Positions 44,916 through 53,995 of a stretch of DNA of 64,000 bases are shown here, piece by piece. The DNA comes from Caenorhabditis elegans (taxonomy: Eukaryota > Nematoda > Chromadorea > Rhabditida > Rhabditidae), in contig NC_003282.8 of the NCBI RefSeq assembly GCF_000002985.6, positions 16,678,001 to 16,742,000 of the forward strand. The letters are read 5' to 3'. Each line of letters opens with the position of its first letter. Position 1 is the stretch's first letter. The translations under genes and the position numbers were made by a program. The notes beneath the pieces were generated by a model. The model did not search any database. It worked only from the letters and a program-made list of their open reading frames with translations, and was not told where the DNA came from.

Positions 44916-45887
44916 ATGGAGATCCTGCTCCATGCTATTCGCGACAGGTACAAAAGATTTGCAATGATGTGGCATCCGGAAGTTGGAAACGACGAGTACA
45001 TGACCGTGCAAATGTTGAGTCAGGATGAGCAAAAGCTGTCTGCACGAGTCACCATGAAGCTTGAAATGGGAATTAATACAACCGCAAAAGTTTGGGAATG
45101 GAACTTTAAGATTACGGCTAATCTGGTAACTTTTATACACGTTTTTACCGATTTTCACAAACCAGATTTAAATTTTAGAATTCTGACAAAAAGTGGTACA
45201 TAACGTATTTCGAGTTTATGTGCAATCCCTTCATCAAGTATATGGACGAATCTCTGATCTCAATTCGAGATGTGGCAACTGAGAAGTTCTTGTCAACTAT
45301 GCGGGACCAGCAACCGCCCGTCTCGTGGTGGTCAACTGTAGAGTTTGTGAAACAGTTTCAGAAGGATGAGAAAATGGAAGCTCAAATTTGCGCGGTACCC
45401 AAGCCACCTCCGGATTATACATGTGGGTTGAGAGGTTAAAACTTTGTTTCAAGATGATTTGAACTTTTTTCAGTGGCTGGTGAGCTTATTCTCTTCAACC
45501 TAGGACGGCACTTTAAGCTTGATCTTGAAGTAAGTGACTGTCTTAGAATAGAACTTACGCTTCAATCAAACTATATTTCAGCAATACGAGGTAGATTATA
45601 CTGATATTCCTCTGCCAGCAACAGAAAGCACGTACTTCAAAATAAAGACCATTGCGAAGGGTTACAGTCCAGCGTATCGTTTTGTACACAACTGGGAGTT
45701 TCATATAAAATGGGTCAGTTTTGCGCCCGACATTTTCCGGGATCACCTAACAAGTTACAGGACAAAATGGACCAATTCTATTACATTCATAAGATTGATA
45801 TTAGCTGTGGAAAACAGGTTTCTGATTGGGCTGGAGAAAGATATGTATTTATTTCAAAAGAGGTTTGGAAAAGAGACATGGGTTTAG
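44916..45887 (+). CDS. Second module of the secreted family, or a separate gene
   Basis: Exons 44916-45125, 45179-45434, 45474-45529 and 45582-45887 keep phase, and the last ends in TAG. The product from ATG 44916 is 275 aa. It reads RFAMMWHPEVGNDEYMTVQM, FMCNPFIKYMDESLISIRDV, AQICAVPKPPPDYTCGLRG and WEFHIKWVSFAPDIFRDHL. The exon end ICAVPKPPPDYTCGLRG resembles ICHQNEEAPVEYTRG at the end of the preceding exon set, so the two look like repeated modules. ATG 44916 has no signal peptide and an in-frame TGA two codons upstream, which favours a missing 5' exon or a broken join. Part of its last exon is copied at 51.03 and 51.67 kb. Confidence 0.75.
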
Positions 45888-46325
45888 GTTAACTGATTTA
45901 TGAAATGCCGAGGAATAAAGATTTGAAAATTGATTGATTTTGGCAACATATTGTAAATTTTGAAACAAAAAACTTGTCAAAAACAAATTCTCACTCTTTT
46001 TGTCGGCGATCGGCCAATCTTTTAGAAACACATATGAGTTTCAAACATTCTTCAATTTTTTGAGAAATTTGTGAGAATTAAATGAAATTTTGGCTAATGT
46101 GACACGGATAACTACAATTGTTTTTTAATTTTAAGCCGTCATAAAAGTTTCCTGAGAATTTTAGTTGTTCCTTGTAAATTTCACACGTTTGATTTGTTAA
46201 TGTATTCTATCCACAAAAATTGTATGTTTAAAAAAATTTCACTATTTCATGTAGTTTTTTTTAAGTATTGTTTTTCGAATAAGAATAGTGAATCCAATAT
46301 TCGGTAAAGTAAAAATGTTTAAATT

Positions 46326-46346
46326 TGTAAAATAGTTTTCATAATA
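46326..46346 (-). ncRNA. Predicted 21U-RNA
   Basis: Octamer 46383-46390; CGAT, first base at 46346. Confidence 0.6.
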
Positions 46347-46857
46347 TCGTTCAATTGGAAAAGTATGTATTTAACAGACAATTGAAACAGTAGGAAATTT
46401 TTAAAGAAAATTGAGTAAGTTTGAATCCCATTTTTAAATGCAAATAAAACAACAAAAAAATTAATTCAAAAAAATTAATACATTTCGCCCGGTTTTTTAA
46501 TTTATTTTTCTAATTTTAATTTTTGACATATTATAGTAAAAAATTCACATTTTTTTCAAATAATTTTTGTCATTGTTACAAATTTTTCATCTAAATAGAA
46601 ATGGCTATTGTGCTTTTTCAAAAACATAGCTAGTTATTTTTATTGTCGACACTTGAGTTCTTGATTTAAAAAAAACTAGGTGAAACCATGAAAGTCAGTT
46701 TTTCCAGCCAACTTTGCAACGACACGCTGTAAAAAATGAGAAAACGTATACATTTTCATAAAGTTGATATAGCGTGTATTGTTTATACTAAATTAATTTA
46801 TACAGTTTTTGCTGTTTCAAGAATGCTTTGAATTTTTTGAGAAACCCAAAATTTTGT

Positions 46858-46878
46858 TTTGCACAGTTTTTTTAGTAT
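46858..46878 (+). ncRNA. Predicted 21U-RNA
   Basis: Octamer 46812-46819; TGTT, T at 46858. Confidence 0.65.
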
Positions 46879-47670
46879 GTCAAGGTTAATTAATTTTTTT
46901 TTACTATAAAATTGTTCAAAACTTTACTCTGTCCGTTTCAACGGAAACAGTGACAAAGAGTGAAATTTAATACTGCATTCGATCAATTTAATATTCAACA
47001 AAATATTTTTTTTTTGATTTAAAATTTTTTTTGCAGTTTCAATTAAGTTTTTTAACAACTAATTGTAAATAGTTCGCAATTCCTTCCTTTTCAATCGGAA
47101 ACACATTATGGTAATTTCATAGTTTCAAGTTTCTTGAAATTTCTGAATAAAACTTTGCCATTTCGTTTATGTTTAGCAGAGTTTGCAAGATTTACGCTCA
47201 CCGTTAAATTTAGTGAAACAATTGAAAAATATTACTACAGTTTTAACAACGTTTCTTAAAAACTCACAAAAATAAATTTGCAATTCCGTTTGTTCATAAA
47301 TGTATTGACGAATTGAAATTGTGGTTTTGCTTTTTTTTTGAAAATTTCAGAGTTTCAATTTTAATCGGCAAAATGGTGGTACGTATCCTGTGAATGTTCC
47401 ACCATCTATTTTGAAAAGTATGTAAATTCTCTGAAAATATCTAGAAAAAACGGGAAAAATTTTAAAGAGGCACAGTTATAAGTGTTCCCGCCTTATAAAA
47501 AATCCCTCTAAAAACTTTTGGTAAATTAATGCAATTTAATCAACAATTTGCCAATTTTCCAAATTTGCCGACAAAAGCAGTTGCCGAACGTTTCAGACAA
47601 AAATTTAGACAGAAACATATTTACTGTTTCAATAAAGGTTCTTAAAAGCTCACAAAAAATGAACGTGCAA

Positions 47671-47691
47671 TTTGTTTCCCACGTAAACACC
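47671..47691 (+). ncRNA. Predicted 21U-RNA
   Basis: Octamer 47624-47631; CAAT, T at 47671. Confidence 0.55.
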
Positions 47692-48814
47692 AAATGTTCA
47701 TTCACCCGGATTTAAGCGTTTTGCCAGCCCTGGACCATATTAAAAAACTTTTGAAACTTCCCAAACTAAAAAATTTTGCTCAAAATATTCCTGGGTTCCC
47801 TGGTAATTGAGTATTCCAGAAAAATCAGATAAAACAAGTTTTTTTGGATGGAACTATTGTCATTTTGAAGTTTGGTTGTGTAAGAATTATTTCCTTGATT
47901 CAAAAAATTTGAGAATTAAAATTAAAGTTTCACTGTTTCAGATATGTGTTTCAGATATCAGATACGTGATTTTGTAAGTTTGCTGTTGTTCATGTCGTGA
48001 AAAATTAGAGTATTGAATACATAATAAAAAGAAAAAACATGCAATATTTCAGTTAATTATTACAATTCGGTTAAAAATGTGAAATTTGGTTTCTTCTATC
48101 AATGTTAGTTAATTTTTCTTCAAAATCAGCGCTTTTTAATGATAACTAGCAGAAGTTTTGAATTTTGAAAAAAAAACATTTAAAATAAACAAATCCGAAA
48201 CGGCCTGAAGAAATTTCAAAAAAAAATCAGTTTCAGAATTTCCTTTATGAATTTCAAAAAGATCCAAATTTAATTTTACCAAATTTCTGAATAAGTAAAA
48301 AAAATCACGAAAATGATAATGAAATAATTTTGAAACGCTAATTTAAAAAAAAAGTAACAGACACTTACAGGTTCTATATTCGCACCAAAACGCCTGCCTA
48401 CCCTGAATGCAAGTTTCACTAAAATGCTGAAAATGTATATACGGTTTCAATAACGTTTCTTCAGAACATTGTCAAGTTTTACTGATCATTGATATTTTGA
48501 ACCTGAAACTGTTTAAAAAAAAGAAATTTCAATAATTTTTAATATTGTACAGAAAAAATGTTGGTTTTGAAGTCTTCGAAGTATTTTTTTTCCCGGAAAA
48601 GTATTACATGTTTTGTAGGCAATCAAATAGGTATATGAGATGCCAAGCTCACAACTTTTGAAATAAGTTTTTTCAAAAATAGTAATTAATTTTCGGTTTT
48701 TCTATTTTATTTATTCACATTTTTGAAAACAATTTTTTTCTGAATTCTCACAAGAACAAGTTAAAAAATTAATTGGAAATTTTATCACTAATGTACAGAT
48801 AAAAATTCATTTAT

Positions 48815-49095
48815 ATTAACTACCCGATAGCGTGAAAACTTTTTTTTGCAAATTGAAAATAGGAATTTTCAAAAATTTCCAGAATGTTTGCATATTGCTG
48901 TGCATCTTTACAATTTTTGAGAATTTACAAAAAGCCATTCTACGGACCTCCAAACCAAAGGAAACTTCCTTGAAAACAATTGATTTCTTGTTGACCACTG
49001 CACGAAGATAGTTTGTAAAATTTCGTTCAATAATATGAAAACTGCAGTACATTTACACAAAATTTTGAGATATACTAGTTGAAACAGTAGAAATT
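48815..49095 (-). repeat. 21U unit family D, copy 3
   Basis: Same blocks as 14700-14980, with an intact terminal octamer. Confidence 0.8.
49021..49041 (-). ncRNA. Predicted 21U-RNA
   Basis: Octamer 49080-49087; CAGT, first base at 49041. Paralogue of 14907-14927. Confidence 0.7.
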
Positions 49096-49358
49096 TGTTA
49101 ACTTCTAGAATTTTCAAAAGTTATGAAAAATTATACTTAAATACATAATATTTTTTAAAAAGTCACTTACTTTATATGCACACTTCAAAACATATTTGAC
49201 AAACCATAATTTCATTCTAACAAAACAAAATTCCCCCCTTTCAAATTCTACCTTTTCTCAAACTGGAAACAAAATTTTGTTTCAAATTGACGAAAAATAT
49301 GTGTAAAAGTTACTGTTTCACATTGGTCATATTAGGTGAGTAGATAAATTCGGTTTGT

Positions 49359-49379
49359 TCAGATCAGAAAAAAAATGTC
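49359..49379 (+). ncRNA. Predicted 21U-RNA
   Basis: Octamer 49313-49320; TGTT, T at 49359. Confidence 0.65.
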
Positions 49380-50532
49380 GGTTTGAGAATTTTGTTTTTA
49401 TTGCAACAAAATAAATTGATGGGATTCCTCTGACGTTGTACCATTTGTTTCCTACAAAAAAATTACATGACAAAGTCGATACTTTGCAAACAACGGGATC
49501 ACACCTATAGGCAAAAATTGTAGGCATTGAGACATGACAGACAGCCTATGTTCTATAATCAGAAAGTTTGTTTTGAACAACTGCAAATCATCTTTTTTCA
49601 ATTAAAAATATCGTTGAAATTTTATTTTTAAAAACTTTGAAAAACGTTAACTCCAAGTGGCAAAAAATTCATAAACCCCTTTAACAAAAATTAAATTATA
49701 GGAATGTGCTCCAGTAATTCAGAAAAACTTAGGTTACTGATTTTATTTATACTTTAGATTCAAAATTCGTATTCTCATTTATTTTCAGAACAAAAGAAGT
49801 GTAAAAAATTTACAGTTTCTAAATCTTCTTAAAAAATTCATAAACCCCTTTAACAAAAATTAAATTATAGGAATGTGCTCCAGAAATTCTGAAAAATTTA
49901 ATTTGCTGATTTTATTTATATTTTAGATTCAAAATTCGTATTCTCATATATTTTCAGAACAAAAGAAGTGCAAAAACTTCACAATTTCTAGTTCTTCCTA
50001 TAAGTTTGCAGCCTTCAGTTGTTTTCTTTTTTTTTTTTCAAAATTTTTACATTTTCGATAGCTTTTAATAACAACTAATGGAAATGGCTTTGCAATGATC
50101 CTTACATCACTTTGAACACTTTTCGATTGAAGATTTGAATTTTGAACTTAAAATATGCACTTTTTCGAAAAGTTGTTTTAAGAATTATGTATAATCTTTT
50201 TTGTTCTTTGCACTTTTATTTTTATGCTTGAAAAAAAATTCAACTCACAAACAATGTTATTAATGATAACTTTTTTTAAAAGAAAAGGAAAATTAGTGAT
50301 CATTTAACTCAGCATTTTGCAAAAAATTTGTCATATTAGCATGGTGAAACAGTAAATTTTTGTAAAGAAAAACATTGCATAGTGTGGAGAAAAGTTAGTC
50401 TACTTAATACGTTAACAGTAAAGGAAAATATTTCAATTTAGAAATTTTAATTTGCGTTATTATTTTCAGAATTGAAATATAGGATACTGTTTCAGAATAT
50501 CGCTTTAAGGCATCTTATCTAAAAAATCGTGT

Positions 50533-50553
50533 TTGATTATGTATTGATTTTAA
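50533..50553 (+). ncRNA. Predicted 21U-RNA
   Basis: Octamer 50487-50494; TGTT, T at 50533. Confidence 0.6.
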
Positions 50554-50986
50554 TTGCAAAATATTTGTTTAGTTTATGCAATATTACCAGAAAAATCCCT
50601 TTTCAAAATAAGCTAAACCCCTTCTAGTTGCAAGTTCACCGATATACATTTTCCATAAACATTTTTAAAATCTGTGCTTCTGAATAATTTGAAAGTAGTA
50701 AATAAAATGTTTACTGTAATAGTCTTGCACAATACACCATTTGAAATTACATGTTTAACGAAAAAAAAACATCCCAGAATTTTTGAGATTATTGATTTTG
50801 CACATATTTTTACTATTTTAACTACTTTTCTTAAAAATGAAAAAAATTGCGATACGAGCTCGAGCTTATTTTTTTTGTTTCTCAACAACTGCCAAAACAT
50901 CGAGTACGGTGAATGTTTGAAAATTTTCAAACAAAAATTTGCTGTTTCAACGGGATGGTTAAACAGTGTCGGTGAGTAGGTATTAG

Positions 50987-51007
50987 TTGACTTATAATTC
51001 ATTGTTT
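50987..51007 (+). ncRNA. Predicted 21U-RNA
   Basis: Octamer 50942-50949; TAGT, T at 50987. Confidence 0.55.
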
Positions 51008-51027
51008 TTAATCTAAATTGCACTTGT

Positions 51028-51142
51028 TCCGGGATCAACTAACTTTTTTACAAGTTTCAGGACAAAATGGACCAATTCTATTACATTCATAAGATTGATA
51101 TTAGCTGTGGAAGACTCTGATTGGGTTGGAGAAAGATATATA
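51028..51142 (+). pseudogene. Exon scrap of the 45.6-45.9 kb gene
   Basis: From CCGGGATCA through CAAAATGGACCAATTCTATT and TGATATTAGCTGTGGA to GGAGAAAGATAT this matches 45748-45844 with small gaps. No frame or splice context survives. Confidence 0.85.
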
Positions 51143-52250
51143 TACATTTTTTTTTTCACCGTTTCTAATTCTTCTTAAAAGGTTGCAGGTTTAGTCTTGT
51201 TCAGTGGGTTACGAGTTTTAAAATTTGAAAACAATTAAAATTTCGACAACATTTCGATAACAAGTAATTCAAACGGATTTGCAATCCCATTAATATTCAA
51301 TTTTAAAAATATATGATGAAACATGGTTCCATTTACTCACTGAACATTATTTATTTTCATTTTTTGAATTGTTATTCTGCAAAAGCCTTAAACATTTCTA
51401 CCATTTCAATAACTTTTTTTATAAATTCGGAGAAATAAACGTCACTATTTTTTTATTAGAAAAGAGTGAATGAGGTCCAAAAATGAAATGATATTAATAA
51501 AAATAAAAATTCTTCAAAAAAATTGTTTAAGAATTTATTTCGCAGAAAAAAATACTGTTTCTGGTAGTTGTTATTATTGTCTGTGAAGTAGGTTTATTAC
51601 TGCCATGGCAAATGCGAAATTTCTCAATAACTGTCAAAACATCGAATACGCAAAAAATTTGAACTAACTTTGACAAGTTTCAGGACAAAATGGACCAATT
51701 CTATTACATTCATAAGATTGATTGATTTTAATGCCTAATGCCAAATGTTTGCTCAAAATGCACGACATAAACTTTTACAGATTTTTCTGATTTTCCGATT
51801 AAGAAATTGACAGTTTCACTAACGTTTTATTAAGATGTGTATTTTCGGTGATACTTTAATGAACATAAGATTTCGAGAGTCACTTGTACATGAAATAAAT
51901 GAAATAAGTTTTGGCAAAGTGGTTTTCAAATTGATTTTATTCCACTTACAAAGTTTTTTAATTCATGTTTTAATTCGTTGTAGGGTGTTGTAAAGATTTA
52001 TTCAAAAAAAGTTCCCACAGGATAGGATAGTCATAACAGTACATCAGTACGTATCGTACTTGTAGATACCTTCATAATTGAGCTAATATTTGAATACATT
52101 TATGGGTCATTGGGTTGTAAATATCTGTATCTTTGTGGGAGGGGTGGCGATGTGTTGCCAGCCACATAGCATATCCCTTCAAAATAAGTATTCGATTATG
52201 AGAGTTTATGGGAATATTGAACTACTTTTTTAGAAAACATTTTACATGTT
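51143..52250. other. AT-rich DNA with scraps of 21U units
   Basis: Half-arm CTGTTTCTGGTAGTTGTTAT near 51546 and general block II/IV text, but no exact octamer. From 52000 the sequence becomes single-copy looking. No gene seen. Confidence 0.4.
51678..51722 (+). pseudogene. Second, shorter exon scrap of the same gene
   Basis: TTTCAGGACAAAATGGACCA and TTCTATTACATTCATAAGAT match 45757-45800 and 51055-51098. Preceded at 51620-51650 by text resembling 50880-50910, so the two scraps were copied together. Confidence 0.85.
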
Positions 52251-52254
52251 CTGC

Positions 52255-53200
52255 CAAGCAGCCTCTAATAAATGCCGAGTGTACAGACTCCGCCCCTTTT
52301 TCGCGTTTTTTCGCGTTTTTTTTGGCTTGCGAAAAAATGTCACACTACGTTTTCATTAATAACTCCAGAGCCGCGTGACTTCATGCTCTAATATTTGAAA
52401 TCCTACTAGAAATATTTTGCCCCACGGTGGAGCAGAAAACGGCACTAAGTTCGGAGCAAAATTGAGCCCAGGACGGCTTTCCCCAGTTTGAAAAATATTT
52501 TTATAGCTCTTTTTACCCCCAAAAAAGCAGGTTTTAATTGAATTAAAATTCGGGTTTTGCTCGGTTTTGTTCCAAATTTCTGTGCAAGATACTACTCAGA
52601 GAGGCTGATTTTTTGAAGAAAAGTATAAATTCCTAAGTTCAAAAGGAAAAAAGTTGTGATAAAACAAAAGTCCAAAAAACGACATTTTGCCAAAAAAAAA
52701 AATTTTTTCCTAATAAGTCGTTTTTCCTCTTTATCTCAAGTTTAACTTCATCTTTTTTCATAATTCTTTGACTACCCCACGTAAAAAAGTACGCTGAATA
52801 CGATTTTCAACTCAGAACCAAGAAAAAATCATTGCGTCGGCTGATCAAGACGAAAAAGTGCCAAATTTTGCACACTTTTCCATTTTCGCGAGTCTACTTT
52901 TTTCACCATAACTCGGTCAACTTTCAAGTTTTTTTAATTTTCTAAAAAGTGACGTGTAGGTCTCAGCAAGACGCATCGAGACATATAACATTTGTAAAAA
53001 GTTCAGTGGGAAAATTTTTCAAGAAAAAAATAATTCAAAAATTTAGTACTGCGGGGAGTGGTTTCCTGGGCCTCCTGAGCATTTTTTCCACTAAAGTTTT
53101 GCGGAATGTATTTTTGATTCATAGTTTTTGATTTTATCTAATGGAAGCTAAAGTTTCGTCGCATTAGCAATGCTCTGCCAAGAGATATTATTTTTATTAA
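52255..53200. mobile_element. Probable non-autonomous dispersed element, about 0.95 kb
   Basis: Distinct base composition (AGACTCCGCCCCTTTTTCGC, CAGAGCCGCGTGACTTCATG, AAGACGCATCGAGACATATA) and no coding frame. TTCTGCCAAGCAG at the left and CTCTGCCAAGAG at the right mark possible ends. Family not identified. Confidence 0.4.
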
Positions 53201-53460
53201 TTTTCAGGCCAAAACTTGTTTTTTTTCTATACATCTGTCTGTGTACAAGATATAGCCCTCAACTGTACGTCTCTTTTTTGGGAAATCAATAATGAGTACA
53301 ATCCTGTAATAAAATGTTCAAAAATTCGTTTTCCCGCTGACATATCAGTAATAAACGGTTTTCGAACGCCTTTTCTCAAAATGTAATTATTGAAGAAAGC
53401 GGAATCGAAAGACGACTCCTGTCCAGAAATTTTCCTTCCCTGCATCTCCCTGCCTTGTCT

Positions 53461-53540
53461 CTCCCGCATGGCCGAGTGGTTAGTCCGTATGGCTGTGAAT
53501 ATTTTGCTCGTTGGCTCGATTCCCCCAACTGACAAATTTT
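53461..53540 (+). pseudogene. tRNA-like relic with recognisable A and B boxes
   Basis: TGGCCGAGTGGTTA is a good A box of the Ser/Leu type and GGCTCGATTCC a B box. The acceptor strands do not pair and the T stem is poor. A tRNA pseudogene or the head of a tRNA-derived SINE. Confidence 0.55.
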
Positions 53541-53777
53541 TTTTTGGGTAATCGGGATTCGAATAGAAATGCTCGATTTTAAGCAAAATATGAGTGGGTC
53601 TCCTCTCCTCCCATTGGCTCACTGCAATTGTCACGAACCCTCTGACAGGTTCGAGGCGAAGCCGAGAACCTACGTCCGACTGGGGGACTCGCCCTACACC
53701 CCCTGCAACTGGCGCTAGTCTAATACGTATTATAAACAGGCGTACAAGTGATACAATCGTTAACTTTTTGGGTAGTT

Positions 53778-53995
53778 ATTACCGGTACAGAGAGTGTAGA
53801 TAGTTAGAGAGTGACAGACATCCGGGACCCAAATGGGCGGGGCGCGCGGAAGAGACGATTTGTGTCGATTTACGAAATTTTCCTCGTTGTCATCATTTCG
53901 TAAATCGACACAAATCGTGTCTTCCGCGCGCCCCGCCTCATTGGGTCCCGGATGTCTGTCAATCTCTAACTATCTACATTCTCTGTACCGGTAAT
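53778..53995. mobile_element. 218-bp near-perfect palindrome (MITE-like)
   Basis: Ends ATTACCGGTACAG and CTGTACCGGTAAT are exact reverse complements. Arms of about 100 bp (CAGACATCCGGGACCCAAAT, GGGCGGGGCGCGCGGAAGAG, TTTGTGTCGATTTACGAAAT) pair almost fully. Far better preserved than its relative at 39391-39580. Confidence 0.9.

Larger units (their letters stand above)
45888..51010. other. 21U-RNA cluster block V, mixed strands
   Basis: + octamers at 46812, 47624, 47933, 49313, 50487 and 50942; - at 46383, 49080 and 50345. 47933 and 50345 lack a clean YRNT. Units are recognisable paralogues of those in block I (46812 of 8178; 48.8-49.1 kb of 14.7 kb; 49.3 kb of 17.76 kb) and block II (50.3 kb of 28.07 kb). 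No intact coding gene seen. An about 150-bp tandem repeat lies at 49672-49970 (CATAAACCCCTTTAACAAAA twice). Confidence 0.85.

Noticed and set aside
45348-45355. Exact TGAAACAG octamer in a coding exon
   Set aside because: It encodes part of EFVKQFQ in a well-supported exon and lacks AT-rich flanks; about the number expected by chance.
50613-51038. 141-aa - strand frame
   Set aside because: Lies antisense to a 21U unit paralogous to 40.6-42 kb, where the frame is not kept.
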